Positions 31,631 through 43,393 are shown, counted from the first letter of the stretch. The stretch: 64,000 bases of DNA from Rachicladosporium sp. CCFEE 5018 (GCA_002077045.2 KZ111197.1:1-64000); one strand, 5' to 3'. Notes: generated by a model from the letters alone, not told the origin. Numbers and translations: made by a program.

Positions 31631-32850
31631 CTAAAGATAACCTTTCAGTACAGCCGCCTCTGCGTTTAGTATACTCCCACCTGCTGCGCCGATCACGAGG
31701 TTATGGCTCACAGCCACATACTTCAGATCATACGCACCGTTCTCCACCTTGCGGACTCGTCCAACAGACACCGTATATCCCTTCCCCTTGTCCTTGTCGA
31801 GCCGAGGCTGCGGGCGATCATCCTCTTCCATGACTTCGATGGAGATCTCGGGCGCCGACGGGCAGCCCAGCTTCTGCGCATCCGAGACGTAGGATCGCAA
31901 AGCCTCCTTCGCTTCCTCGATGGAGGGAGGGGGTGATTTGGCAAATTTGAGCGACACGATGTGCGTGTGGCCATCGATCACGGGCACGCGCGTGCAGGTC
32001 CCGTCCACCAAGAGCCCTTTGGCATCGCTGAGCTTGGTATTCGAATCTTGTATGCTTCCGAGAATCTTGCGCGACTCAGCGCCTAATTTCTCCTCTTCGC
32101 CCTTGATGTAAGGTACGATATTATCGAATATATCCAGACTTGAGACGCCAGGATAGCCTGCCCCCGAGACGGCTTGCTCGGTTATCATGCTTGCTCTTTC
32201 GAGGGGTCCGAACTTGTCCATTAGGGCGCGGAAGGGGACGACCATGCCGATTACGGCGCAGTTGGAGTTGCAGACTTGGAAGCCCTGTTTGAGGTTGTGG
32301 TGCCGGCGTTGGTGGGGGATGAGATCGAGGTGGCTGAGATTCACTGTGGGGACTACGAGGGGGACGAGCGGGTCGAGGCGGTAGTTTTTGGAGTTGCTGA
32401 AGACTGGGATATTGGCTTGGAGGAATGCTAGCTCTGTTGTGGGCGGTTCATCAGCTTGATCCAGATTTCGTACGAATGCCCCTCTGCTTACCCGTCTCGC
32501 CTGCGACATCGCTGTCGAGCCCGCTGAACACAAAGTCTACCTCATCCTTGAATTCTTCTGGCGTGCAGCTTTTCACTACCAAGTTCCCGATACGTTCAGG
32601 CAATTTTATGCCCTGCTTCCAACTTGCCGCTGCGCTGAACTTTTTCCCAGCACTCCTTGGACTTGCGCCGACAGCTGTTAGGGTGAAGTGCGGGTGGTCA
32701 TTGAGGAGGAGAATGAATCGTTGGCCGACGCTGCCTGTGGCTCCGAGTACACCTACAATATGACGTGAGTCGTTGTTCCTGTGACTTTGGCTGGAAGATG
32801 CACCTACCGCATCGCTTCTTGGGGAATGGTTTGGAGCTCTCCACGGCCAT
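31631..32850 (-). CDS. HOM2: Aspartate-semialdehyde dehydrogenase
   Basis: Exons are 32808..32850, 32492..32752 and 31631..32433 (minus strand), spliced in phase 1 at both introns, giving 368 aa. It reduces aspartyl phosphate to aspartate semialdehyde, the branch toward homoserine, threonine and methionine. The N-terminus has the NADP-binding loop GVLGATGSVGQRF. Substrate motifs include VFSNSKNYR and VVPTVNLSHLDLIPHQR. The active-site cysteine lies in CNSNCAVIG near residue 155, followed by QAVSGAGYPGVSS and the C-terminal SVGRVR and HNLVIGAAGGSI. All expected blocks are present in one clean reading, with no frame damage. It starts 480 bp from, and is divergent to, the G-patch gene. Confidence 0.96.
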
Positions 32851-33331
32851 GATTTCTGTACAAATTTGAATTGGCACGGACTATGGCTGCTGTAGACACG
32901 GAGAGACAACCTCGAGTGCGAAAGATGGAGAGGTCTGGTTCGAGACTGGCTGAATAGAAGGAAGTTGCGAAGGAGGGGCAATGGGAAAGAATTGTACAGA
33001 CCAGTCACTCTCTTCAAGGTTGAATGTGACTAACAATGTCTCCAAGGCTTTAGTGGTAGGGAATTGCTGACCCTGGATAGCTATATAATTTGCTGTGCGT
33101 CGATTTTTGGAGCTGTGACTGTTCAGGTACGCAACCATTTTTTGGTACCTGTCCGTATTTGGCAGCAGCAGATATAAGGTTTGCCAAGGACGATCTCTCG
33201 ACTCTGGCAGGCTTCACCTCTTCTCATGGACCAAATTCCATACTACGGCCACCATAGTCTTTCATGCTAGTGTCAAACTATCGCTATCTACCTATTGCTA
33301 GTTAATTCGTCTCACATCACCGTCCATCGCC
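32851..33331. other. Divergent promoter region of HOM2 and the G-patch gene
   Basis: 480 bp between two ATGs in opposite directions. I see no gene and no TCACGTG site. Confidence 0.5.
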
Positions 33332-35212
33332 ATGGACCGCTACCCGCGCCAGCAGCGGACGCCGCCGCGAAGCTATCGCGACTATGGTATCTTTTGTCAC
33401 GCGACCTAAGCCCACTGCTCCTCATGTCGGGCTCATGCTGACGTTGATGCCCTCAAGACCGGCCACAGGAGTCTAGAGACTATCGCGGCGATGCACAAGA
33501 TCGTGGGTCGAGTGGTGATGACTTCAACATCAAGGGACGCGCTGCCGTGAGATCGAGATCCAGATCGCCACGCGAGCATGCTCGCCGTGATGATGGACCG
33601 AGGCGACGCGACGGGAGGTTTGACGACAGAGCACATGATGTATGTATAGATGTAGGAGCGCTATCGCATGAGCATTCACTGACTCTACTAGCGTGGCAAT
33701 CGACGCTGGCCAGCTCGCGATGACTACGACAAGACGGTTCACGCACAGCACTACGTTCAGGAGGCGCCACAGCAGTATCGTGGCGACAAGGACATCGGGT
33801 CGGAAAGCCAGCCCATGACCTTCTTACTTGTGCGAGGACTCAAGCCCGCCACTTCGGAAGCTGTATTTGCCAAGGGCCTCGAGAAGCTGTACAAGACTGA
33901 CGACGCCTCTACTGGAGCTCTACCCAATAGCCTGCGCTCCGTCATGCTGCTCCGCGATCGCGAGGGTGATGGCACGAAGAGCCTCGGATTCGGCTTTGAG
34001 TGGTACCATCTTGTCACTGATGCTGTTGCTGCGTTGAAGCGAGCCAGAGACCTCGGCGATGAGTTCACGATTTCGTCCCAAGCCATCAGCGTTGACATGC
34101 CTCACAAAGGCGTGTTTCCGCGTGCAGACTCGTTGAAGGAGGCCAGTGACTCGCAATTCACGTTCACGCTGCCCGCGACTGGGGAGGCGCATGTATACAG
34201 GGACTCTCGCTTCTATCCTACTGAGACTGTCATCAACACCGAAGGACCTGCTCGCCCCATCGAAGATCTTGCAGAGTTCACGGATGGCGTCCCAAAGTCC
34301 GCCACTACTGCGGTCAAAAAAGCGAAGAAGCGTGCACTGGATGACCAATCACAGCCTGCCGCGCCGAAGAAGGTCCATATGGCGCCTGCGATGGTCGCGC
34401 TCGCCAACAGGTGGACTTCACGCAGCGCTGATTTGCATGGACAAGGAGAGCCGGAGGTGCGTGAAGCCTCAGCCGAAGCCGCGCCAGCCACAGGCGTCAA
34501 TGCAACGGAGCAGCGGGCGCAGAGCAAAGCTGCAGAGGCCGAACGGTATCAGACGTTCGCCTACGACAATCCACCCAAGTCATGTTGCTATCTATGCAAT
34601 AGGATGCTGGGGGACTTAGCAAAGTTGCGAGCGCATGTGGAGAAGAGCCAGCTGCACGCTACCAACCTGGAGAATGAAGACACCGTCAAAGACGCTTACC
34701 AGCGTATGGAGAAAGCTGGAGTCGGACGAGAGGTAACAATTGTAGTGGCTGCGTCGGCGCCGGCCAACGTTACAACGCCACCTGACGAGACAACATCGCA
34801 GTATGTTGATCGCGCTGCATTACGTCGCCAGGAGGAGAAAGCGCGCAGTACGGCAGCGAATTACGACAAACCCAAAGGCTTTTCTCTGAAGGGCGCTAAG
34901 GCTGCCACCAAGTCGGACGACGCTGCCACTGCGGCTCCGCTGTCCAAAGGGCTCGGCATGCTCCAGAAGCATGGCTACACCGCCGGCCAAGGTCTTGGCG
35001 CTGTTGGAAGCACCGGGCTAGCTGTCCCCATAGCTACTGATCTATACGCTGCCGGTGTTGGGCTTGGTCATGCAGGCGGTAAAGTCGGCGATGCTGTGAC
35101 TGAAGCCGAGAAGGCTACTAAAGGCGATCAGGCTGGTTACCTCGACAAGATGAAGGAGGTATCGAGGGCCAGGTATGAGGCATTGAACAATGGAGGCAGC
35201 AAGGAGCCGTAG
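33332..35212 (+). CDS. RRM / zinc-finger / G-patch RNA-binding protein (RBM5/RBM10-like splicing factor)
   Basis: Exons are 33332..33386, 33458..33639 and 33692..35212, all in phase, giving 585 aa. The N-terminal ~150 residues are Arg/Ser/Asp-rich (RSRSRSPREHARR), as in splicing factors. An RRM-like segment follows (MTFLLVRGLKPATSEAVF and LGFGFEWYHLVTDAVAAL). A C2H2 finger, CCYLCNRMLGDLAKLRAHVE with a following His, sits near residue 415. The C-terminus has a G-patch (GLGMLQKHGYTAGQGLG). This RRM-ZnF-G-patch order is that of RBM5/RBM10 proteins, which act in early spliceosome assembly. The RRM is divergent. Start chosen at the first ATG, giving MDRYPRQQRTPPR. Confidence 0.85.
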
Positions 35213-37617
35213 GAGGCTTGTGCTACCGTCAGGTCAAGTCGGCTTATGAGGCCGATCATCATTGTGAATATTGGGATGGGCTACACAGGATCAAGCCTGT
35301 ACTACTTGACTGTCATGCGCTGGCCTGTGACGGGTCTCGGATCTTCGGTAGTACGCGTGTATGCAAGAGATTGTGGCACGTTGCACTTCACTGTCCACAA
35401 GCAGAACTCTCTTCAACATTTCTCAGACCACCTTCTCGATCTCGTCGCTGTGTACGTGAAGTGTCAGGCAAGCACCTCGCGGTTGCGGCTGACTTGAGAT
35501 ATAGACCAGGATCGCACGAGTATACGCATACGCGCGACGGGCATACCGTTCGTGCCCGGCCCCGTGGAAGTACACCAATACCCAAGCAGGCCCGACAGCT
35601 ACGCCGGTGACCTGCAGCAACCCCATGGGGAGAGCTATGCGCCCAGTGGACGGCAAACTCGATTGCCGACTTCACCCCCGGCGTCTCAGCCCTGCTCGCG
35701 GCCCTGCTCGCCTGCACAGTCTTCACGATATTTTAGATGGATTGCAAGGGACATACGCCGCGGTTTGGCCGACTCTGTGAAGCATTTGCTGAAGTCAGGT
35801 ACCGCGCGTTGCAGCCCTACACTTACGACTTGACACCTGCCATGTTTGGCTACATGGTGGATGTGCCGTATCGATCGTAGGAGATTCCCGTCTGACGTGC
35901 ATGCGATGAAACTTGAAGGGCCCCTGCTTGATGTTCAGCTGCGCGATCGCATTGTGTCAGCGACGAGCATGCTGGTGAGGACGGGAATGCGGCGTTGCTG
36001 TCGGTATTGCGTGCGGCACAGTGATTTGCATGGCCAACTAGGATGTCCATGTTCGTCGTGTCGGCTTGCTGTGACGAAGTGGGCAGAGATGAAGTGGCTT
36101 GGTGATCTGGTGTAACCGAGCCGTTACATGTTCTGCAGTCCGCCCAGTCTGGTTCGATGTATTGTACGGATGCCTCGGTTTGCGCAATAGCTACCCGGCA
36201 CCTGGGGGCTCTGACACCGTTCATGAGACCTTGGATAATAATCTCGATGTGCTTTCCCAGCATCGCATTGCGAACAATGCACGCCATCCCCATGATCCGG
36301 CTACGCAAGCTACGCGACGTTTCTGTGCCTGCAGGAGGCCAATGCACCGTAGCGTGGCCGACCCAGCCAATTGACCCGGGGTTTGACGCGCGGGTGACGG
36401 GGGCGGTTGAACCACCCTGCAGCAGGGGATGCGATTTGGTGCTCATTTGACATCGCATCGCCCATCTTGGGCCATCGCTCCAGTAGTCACCGTTCGGGTG
36501 CTCGCGACTTGGATACTGCGCCTTCGCCAGAGTCATGTCCACGGGCCGTCTAGGGCAAACCAGCCGTTTGGAGCTGATGCGAGACGCCGCGCCGTGACCT
36601 TTTCAAATTACCTACAGTAGCCATTGAAGAGAGTCACGATGGCTCTACGCGGGTGCGCGGCATCGGTCGTGAGATATCGGCGAATTTGCTGTGCGGCAAG
36701 TGCAGTCTTCATCTGATGGGTGCGCCATAGCCGTTCGCTTCTGCGCGCGGCTCCGCTACTCGTATATTGTTGACGGCCGCCGACGTGCCAGAACGCGTGC
36801 ATAGATTAACGAGGTGCGCTAGGAATAGCCAGTGGGCAGCTGAGCATGACACGGCGTTGGTGGCACAATCATTGCTGTGGGCATCAGGTAGTGCACAGTA
36901 AACTTTCTCTATTGTCTGCTATTCTTCCTTTGACTTTGCACTCTTCGTTCGCGTCTGAGAATTAGGCCTAGCGACTGACTGCACTGGAGTTCACCACACG
37001 ACCGTCGGCCCGGCAAAGCGTTCGTTACCAGGGCGTGTTGATTTGCGCACGCGCATGCGATCCTGGACCGACCACGCGAGCTCACGACATTAGCCGTGAT
37101 CAGCATTGTCCGTGGCTACTTTGCGACATCACATGCCCATGCTGGATAATGGCTACCATGTCGTGAAGGCGATGTTCTGGAATATTGCTTGCTGCAAGTA
37201 GTGACCTGATCCACACCTGGGTTCTTGGAAGGTGAACGCCACTAGAATATACTTGGATCTACCCTCTAACCACACTGCTTTCGACAGAGTCAAAGCTGTT
37301 GAAATCACGCTCCTTGCGATTCCCTCAGTATCTGTGATAGTACGTATTCACGGTCACTCTACCGGCTCACTTCACCGACGGACAATTGGCTCTGCACGGC
37401 AACAGGATCCTCACTTGAGCAACATCACTTCGAAGCCGAGAAGTGCTCATCACTCCCGTGACTGGCGACCGTCTGGTGAAGGCATAGTCAATACCGCCTG
37501 CGAGCTCAGGTCTACTTGCTGCATGAAAGTACCGACTACTGTCGCGTGACCTCGCTCACTCACCTCTCTATACTGGACCCACCCCCATATTCCCAGAGAT
37601 CAAGCGCAAGGCCCATC
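35213..37617. other. Long intergenic region with scattered coding-like fragments
   Basis: 2.4 kb without a supportable gene. Between 35.5 and 36.1 kb short plus-strand pieces look protein-like. They are TGIPFVPGPVEVHQYPSRPD, a hydrophobic segment ending TPGVSALLAALLACTVFTIF and a stop near 35735, and FGYMVDVPYRS ending near 35879. They are in different frames with stops between. A 228-aa minus-strand frame (35850..36536) opposes part of them but has a random composition. A decayed gene is possible. The last ~100 bases before 37618 are the receptor gene leader. Confidence 0.3.
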
Positions 37618-38997
37618 ATGTCGTCGGACACAGACCTCGACTCGAGAGCCGGCCTCCAAGGCTACTACCCAGCTCCTCACAGCATCGAGCCTCTTCCCAG
37701 AGACATCCATTACGGGCTCATCGTCGTCGGCCTATGCGGCTTGGCATCATTTCTTTCAACACTTACCCTCTTCACGTTCCTGGTCTACCGGTTCTTCTCT
37801 TGGCGGTCACATTACAAAACCTTCATTGGGTACAATCAGTACATTGTACTTTTCCTCAACTTAGTCTTTGCCGATCTGCTACAAGCCACGGCATTCCTCA
37901 TTAGCTTCTACTGGATCCAACGAGATGCTATCCTCGCCCCAACCAACGCCTGCACAGCGCAAGGCTTCATGCTGCACTTTGGAGATGTGGCAAGCGCCTT
38001 CTTTGTGCTGTCTATAGCAGTCCACACCTACACTACCGCTGCACTTGGCCATCGCATCCAGTACAACATGTTCGCCCTCGGGATCGGCATCTGCTGGGCC
38101 TTGGCACTCCTGCTAACAGTCCTCGGCCCAGCGATGTATGGCCGACGTTTCTTTGTTCGTGCTGGTGCCTGGTGCTGGGTCAGCAACGACTACGAGACCG
38201 AGCGATTAGCACTTCACTACGTCTGGCTCTTCTTGGCCGAGTTTGGGCTCGTGATCATCTATCTCCTCACCTTCTTCAGCCTGCGGAGGAAGACTCATCG
38301 GCTGTTCGCGGACCAAGCAAGCAGTGGCAGTGTACCGAATCAGACCACCATCCGCGCAGTGAACCGGATCACTAAGCTCATGATGCTTTACCCAATCGTC
38401 TACGTTACGCTCACGATCCCCATCAGCTCGGTGAGAATGTGGAGCATGGCCCACCATGGCCAGAGCGTAGCCGACGTCACAGCTTGCACAGTCGGCGCAC
38501 TGCTAGCAAGTTGTGGCTGGGTCGACTCCCTTCTATACACTCTTACGAGGAAGCGACTGCTGCAGGAGACCATGGGCGCAGGCGGGACAGCTCGGAGCGG
38601 CGATAATAATGCAAGCGGCGGCGCCAAGGGCAAGCAGAACTCAATCATGCAAACTATGACTTACACCGTGCGGAGTCATAGCATGGAGATTGCTTCCCCG
38701 TCACAAAAGCAGCATCAACGCGGCTCATTCATGAGTGGCGAGGCGAAGGAGATGGGTTTCGCAGAGAGGGAATCAGCGCGTCGGACGAGGAACAAGAGTG
38801 TGGGTGTCGTCAGTGAGCATACGGTGGAGACGCGGACACCAAGTCCGTCGGGGAGCGTAGACCCGATCATCAATGGCGTTGGGGAGAGGGGAGGTATGAG
38901 GAGGATGCTGAGTAGTGGAAGGAAGGAAGCAGGACTCGATGACAGCTACGAGATGAGGAGTATGGGCGGGAAACCTGACTGGAGAGGGAGCCGATGA
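37618..38997 (+). CDS. Seven-transmembrane G-protein-coupled receptor (fungal cAMP/secretin-like or Git3-like group)
   Basis: Single exon, 459 aa, from the ATG at 37618. Seven hydrophobic helices occupy residues ~33-320. They include HYGLIVVGLCGLASFLSTLT, YIVLFLNLVFADLLQATAFL, FGDVASAFFVLSIAVHTYTT, MFALGIGICWALALLLTVLG, HYVWLFLAEFGLVIIYLLTF, ITKLMMLYPIVYVTLTIPIS and a last helix with WVDSLLYTLTRKRL. Extracellular cysteines (CTAQ in loop 1, WCW in loop 2) can form the usual disulfide. A ~140-residue Ser/Arg-rich cytoplasmic tail, phosphorylatable and G-protein-contacting by analogy, follows. The exact receptor class (Git3, cAMP-receptor-like or GprM-like) and ligand cannot be fixed by eye. Confidence 0.82.
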   Translation: MSSDTDLDSRAGLQGYYPAPHSIEPLPRDIHYGLIVVGLCGLASFLSTLTLFTFLVYRFFSWRSHYKTFIGYNQYIVLFLNLVFADLLQATAFLISFYWIQRDAILAPTNACTAQGFMLHFGDVASAFFVLSIAVHTYTTAALGHRIQYNMFALGIGICWALALLLTVLGPAMYGRRFFVRAGAWCWVSNDYETERLALHYVWLFLAEFGLVIIYLLTFFSLRRKTHRLFADQASSGSVPNQTTIRAVNRITKLMMLYPIVYVTLTIPISSVRMWSMAHHGQSVADVTACTVGALLASCGWVDSLLYTLTRKRLLQETMGAGGTARSGDNNASGGAKGKQNSIMQTMTYTVRSHSMEIASPSQKQHQRGSFMSGEAKEMGFAERESARRTRNKSVGVVSEHTVETRTPSPSGSVDPIINGVGERGGMRRMLSSGRKEAGLDDSYEMRSMGGKPDWRGSR

Positions 38998-39672
38998 GAT
39001 GGAAGAAGCGAAGGCCGAGAGGATGCGGACGAAAAGTTTACTGCTACTCCAGAGGGTCAAGGCAAGCTTAAAGAGGAGACAACAGATACGTATATGCGGC
39101 AGATGCGGCAAGTGGTGAATGCCTGCCCAGAACAGATCACGAGAAGATGATACCCAGGCGTTCACGGGACTGAGGTATTATGACCATGGGACGTGTACAT
39201 ATACTGTACTATATCTTGCAATAACCTCCCCGAGGTAAGCCACGTGGCCATGCGCAATTGCCAGCCTCAGTGTCCGCTTTTTCACATGTGGTACCCAAGA
39301 TGGAGAGAAGCTGCGCCTACAGATTGCACGACCTCCACTCTCTCGGCAATTAGACGGAGCCTGCCTTAGCGTCCGCGGAGTCCTCCGCGAGAGTACAGTC
39401 GTGGATTCGTTGTGTCGAGAGATCCGGCTCGCTATATAGAACAGCTCGCCTTCTCCACTGTGTAGTGTGAGTGACAATGCGCGTATGGAGCGACCCATCG
39501 CAGCACGGGCATCTTCCGGAAATCTTGAAGCACAGGGCACTGAGATCAGAACCACCTGGACCTTATGCCCACCAACAGACCTGTGCGTGCTACAGCTGCT
39601 GGACATTGGCGACTCTTCCGACTAACTAACTGTTTACGACCATAATCGTTTTCAATCCAGTGTAGCAGGGCA
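38998..39672. other. Intergenic between convergent genes
   Basis: 675 bp downstream of the receptor gene and downstream of F-box copy 1. No gene is seen. Confidence 0.5.
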
Positions 39673-40380
39673 TCACCTCTTCGTACGCGCCACACGCCTC
39701 GCCTGGAAGTCGACGAGATTCCCCGCCAGGTATCGCAGCCCCTCCTCACCGCGGAGCAACTCGTGGCCTATCTCCTTCGCATACTCCATAACAAGCTTCT
39801 GTAGTTTCACCGCCAAGATCGCAAACAGACCTCCCAGTGTCGCGGCGGGATCGATGTCGAAGTCGCAGGTCAGTGTCTGGGAATAGGTGATACTGTTGCG
39901 TGAAGAGGGCCGGCTATAAGAGACGTTGATTTCCCCCCCAAGCTTCAGCGGCGCGCTCGCGATCTTTGTTGTAGCGGCTAAGCTCCGCTTGACTGCGCTA
40001 GATTCGAAGAGGGTTTTCGAAGTTTCGACGAGAGCCGCAAAATCTGTCGCCGACTTGTCGAGCGTGAATTTGAACGTCCAGCGCTTGTCTGTCGCATTAC
40101 TGTCTCTATAGACGAGTGACAGCTGCGTGTGTGGCAAGGGCTTCGCAAGGTGTACTAGCATAGGATTCAGCTTGATGCCCTTGGAAGGGTCTGTGCCACT
40201 GTGAGTGTGGACGAAGAACATCTGCTTTCGGAGAACCGTGGAGCGGGTGATGAGGTCGTGGAAGTAGTGGTTCAGGAGCTTCAGCTCCAGCAATTGCCTC
40301 TGGGTGACGCTCTGCTGGAGAATGGTTTCGGCCAGCTCTGTAATGCCGAAGACTCGCTGGGCAGCGGAAAGATGCGGCAT
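39673..40380 (-). CDS. F-box-like protein, copy 1 (intact)
   Basis: A single frame of 235 aa. The N-terminus SAAQRVFGITELAETILQQ, followed by LLELKLLNHYFHDLI and TVLRKQMFF, has the helix pattern of F-box-type proteins of Pezizomycotina. In these the LxxLKxxNxxxxxxI helices correspond to the Skp1-binding box. The rest (IKLNPML..., WTFKF..., TCDFDIDPAATLGGLFAI) is shared with two neighbouring copies and is otherwise unknown. F-box proteins deliver substrates to SCF ubiquitin ligases; the substrate here is unknown. The copies at 40.9-41.7 and 42.2-42.8 kb on the same strand show a local tandem family of which this is the only clean reading frame. Confidence 0.65.
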   Translation of the reverse strand: MPHLSAAQRVFGITELAETILQQSVTQRQLLELKLLNHYFHDLITRSTVLRKQMFFVHTHSGTDPSKGIKLNPMLVHLAKPLPHTQLSLVYRDSNATDKRWTFKFTLDKSATDFAALVETSKTLFESSAVKRSLAATTKIASAPLKLGGEINVSYSRPSSRNSITYSQTLTCDFDIDPAATLGGLFAILAVKLQKLVMEYAKEIGHELLRGEEGLRYLAGNLVDFQARRVARTKR

Positions 40381-40926
40381 GGTGGTATCGTGCGCGATTG
40401 TCTAGGTCGTGGCAATAGTGAGATCAGGAGCCGCTATGATCGGAGGTCGAGTCTTATGGCTATCTGCGGATGCCGGTGCGGAAGATACGATGCTCTAGAG
40501 TATGTGGTGCAAGATATGTATAGAGGACGTGCAGGTGTTGATGCATTTTGCGAGCGGATCGACCTGTCCTCGATGCTAGAGCTAGTGAAGTCAAGTAAAG
40601 TGAAGTATATTTTGCATCCGGAAAGTGGAGATTTCATTGCTGCCTTCCGCCGTGAAGTGAGGATGCAATGTTGTCAAAGGCAAAAGAAGCTGACACCAAT
40701 GTGGGTCACCGCAGTGGTCAGCATACAAAGACAAACTCACGCCAGCTGGAATTCAACTGAAACCAGTTTGCCATCTCCACGTCCTGTGGCATGAAAAACC
40801 AGGCAGCACCAGCATCATCTCTGTCTCCACATCTCTTGAACGGTCCACGCTTATTCAAGGCACTCCATTGACAGGCGAGAGGAGCTGAGGCGCCCTCGAA
40901 GGTGTCCCGGAAGCTTCGCACTTCCG
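40381..40926. other. Spacer between F-box copies 1 and 2
   Basis: 545 bp upstream of copy 1 and downstream of copy 2. No gene is supported; a plus-strand frame over 40201-40794 is antisense overlap. Confidence 0.5.
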
Positions 40927-41660
40927 TCACTCGACATCCAAGCTCAATTCCTCGAGTGTTGCATATATCGGCCCCAAGTACTGCCGCCTGATCCTCTGCC
41001 TCGCATTCACAGCCTTCAATGTTGCCCTCGACGCTTCTAAGCGCACCTCGAACGCCTGGATCTTCGAGGCTAGAATGTTCGTGCGCTCGCGCACCAGTTC
41101 ATCCAGCTCAATTGCGAAGGTCGAGATCAGCCCCTTTAATGTAGTACATGGGTCGAGCTCGAACTCATATACAATCTTAGTCAGTGGACGATCGCGCTCA
41201 CACCAGAGCTCGATCCTTCCGGTAAGTAGAAGCGGCGCACTCGCGATCAGAGTAGCTGCCAGGCTGGTGGACTTGGTTGTAAGTAACCGAAGAAGAGCTC
41301 TCGAGGCATCGACTAGCTCGGCGGCACATGCAGTGCTGTGCCCGACGGTAATTTTGAACACCCAGCCAGTGCCTATGCCCACACTTTTATGGTGGGCCAA
41401 TCAAATGTATCTTGGGAAACGCGTGCGCAGCTGAACAAGGGAAGGATTCAGAGAGGTGCGCATCGTTGCGTCGGTGCCATCGTGTGTATGTAGCAGGAAC
41501 ATCTGCTTCCGGAGAGGAGTTGAGTTTGTGATGATGTCGAGCATGCGATGGTTGACGGTCTTGAGGGCGAACAACTCGGCGGATCGGAGGCCATGGAGAA
41601 GATGCGCTCCGTAAGCTTGGTGATTGCGAAGAGTCGCTGCTCGGCTGTGATGGCCGGCAT
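40927..41660 (-). pseudogene. F-box-like protein, copy 2 (frameshift and internal stop)
   Basis: From an ATG at 41660 the frame reads MPAITAEQRLFAITKLTERI, matching the start of copy 1. At about 41588-41592 one base appears to be missing. The homologous helix (SAELFALKTVNHRMLDII, PLRKQMFLLHTHDGTD) continues in the next frame. That frame is then stopped by a TGA at 41401-41403, and reading continues in the same frame beyond it (GWVFKI...ASAPLLLTGRIEL, ELDPCTTLKGLISTF) to the end at 40927. Residues beyond the lesions still align with copy 1, so the decay is recent relative to the duplication. Confidence 0.7.
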
Positions 41661-42206
41661 CACTCGGTGTTGGAGTGTCGATACCAGTTTCAGTGATTGC
41701 CAATCGAGCTCAGAGTGGAGGCAGGATATGGAAAAGGATTGAAAATTTAGTATCAGAGTGTTCAACAAACGGAAGTGATGCACAAGTCGGCACGAAGCGA
41801 GTCGATCATACTGAGCAGGAAGGAGCAAAGAAGACTTCCGTGATGTCATGAGGGACCTTGTGTGGGTGACGCGAACTATGAACTAAAGGTCACGAAGAAG
41901 AGAGAGATACTTCTCTTGAAACATGCAACTCTTCGTGACATAGTGCGAGCACGCATAGCACATGCTGCTTCTGAGTGCGCCGCGAGTGTCATCTAGCGCG
42001 CCCTGCATCGCTGAGAGACAGATGCGAGTCCTAGATTTCGTCGCCAATGGCTTCCTCTCCTTCTCATGGATCGTATCCAGGAATGCCATCGTCATCGCAT
42101 GTCTTTAGGGGCAGAATCTAGGAGTGGGCGCCATCTAGACCTGCGAAATCCCAGAAGAGCGGACATAGTGCTGCTTGCTCGCTCCTTCTCGCAGTTCGAC
42201 CCGCGA
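41661..42206. other. Spacer between F-box copies 2 and 3
   Basis: 545 bp, similar in length to the spacer between copies 1 and 2. No gene is seen. Confidence 0.5.
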
Positions 42207-42839
42207 TCAGTACCGCGCCCCTCGCAATCGCACCATCTCCAGAATGAATGCTGCTAGGATGTCTCCAAGGTCGAATCATTGCTCAAGGTGAAATGAGATT
42301 TCATCGAGCGGCTTGGACTACCAACCTCGCCGGCATATAGCTCGCCGCTGAGCGCTAGAGGAGCATTTCCCACCTTAGTGCGTAACACACCACTTGCTCC
42401 GGCACGTGTCGCCTTGATAACTGCCTTCGCGTCGCATTCAAAGACCGTAGGAAGAGAACTGAGCTGGAGTGTGCCGCCGGTCACCTTTTGGGTCTGTATC
42501 CCGCCTGTAGCAGAATGACTCGACCGTGAACGGGAACCGCTTGTGCATCCCAGGAGCAAGAGAATTGATGCCAATAGGTTTGGAGGTATCGGTACCGTTG
42601 TGTTCATGCACCACGAACATCTGCTGTTGTATCGGCAGCGAGCTCTTGATGACGCGGTTGAAGTGGCGACTTACGCGCCGCAATGTGAAGAGTTGCGCAA
42701 CCCTGATTCCGTGGCTCAAGATGTTTTCGGTGAGTCCCACTATCGCGAAAACCTGGTGAGTGGCCGAGAGAGCGTTCGCCAGGCGGTTATTGTGGATCTT
42801 GGGTGCGACAATGGGTATGTCGTCGTCGATGGTCGCCAC
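42207..42839 (-). pseudogene. F-box-like protein, copy 3 (multiple frameshifts)
   Basis: The first frame (NALSATHQVFAIVGLTENIL, LFTLRRVSRHFNRVI, SLPIQQQMFVVHEHNGTD) parallels copy 1 but begins without an in-frame ATG in the expected place. Around 42440-42470 homology moves to another frame (FECDAKAVIKATRAG, APLALSGELY). Near 42265 a missing base in a G run ends that frame in TLETS-stop. Reading one frame over gives TLGDILAAFILEMV to a stop at 42207, matching the TLGGLFAIL region of copy 1. At least two indels are needed, so this is a pseudogene. Confidence 0.65.
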
Positions 42840-43393
42840 ATTGTGTGAGCGTTGGCTGTTGGAACATTAGCGTGGCGCTTGCATCGATCAGCAATAGACA
42901 TCTTACGCGAATAAGCCCGAAGCGCGACCGTTGATGAGAGATTGGGCTTATGGTTCGATGGTTTTGTGAGCTTGGTCTCCAAATTGAGAGACACAGAAAG
43001 ATGGTGTGATTCGCCGCGTCGGATGACGCCTTCAATATGGACCGAGTGTCAAGGAAGGCAGAAGCGACCGAGGATGGGCGAAAGTTCCAGCTTATACTTC
43101 TCCACGCTTGGATGATCGTAGTCGTTGAAGTGGCTTTACGCCGTACATTGCTGCTAATGCTGTAAAGTCGAGATCGAATGCCGTGAAGAGGAAGGCGATG
43201 AGCTGCCAAAGAGGACAAGAATAGTCTGGCCGCGTTCCCACGGGAGAATATGAGGCGTGTCCTGTCGCAGCCACGGCTATAACGGCATGGGAGTACCACA
43301 TGGCCGCCATGAGAGAGATCCATAGCGGGCTTGAGCCTCTCGGGTATCTTATATATCGTGAGTCGTCACATCGTCACCACCACGCGTCCCTCC
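42840..43393. other. Intergenic with a possible 72-aa minus-strand frame
   Basis: 550 bp. An ATG-started minus-strand frame at 43092..43310 (MAAMWYSHAVIAVAATGHAS start, PLWQLIAFLFTAFDLDF inside) is plausible as a small hydrophobic protein but has no recognised relatives. Otherwise nothing is seen. Confidence 0.3.

Noticed and set aside
35850..36542. Long minus-strand frame of ~230 codons
   Set aside because: Random-looking composition with no domain, signal or helix pattern; not supported as a gene.
42787..43323. 178-codon minus-strand frame next to F-box copy 3
   Set aside because: Overlaps copy 3's 5' end in another frame and has a low-complexity Ser/Arg composition; judged chance.
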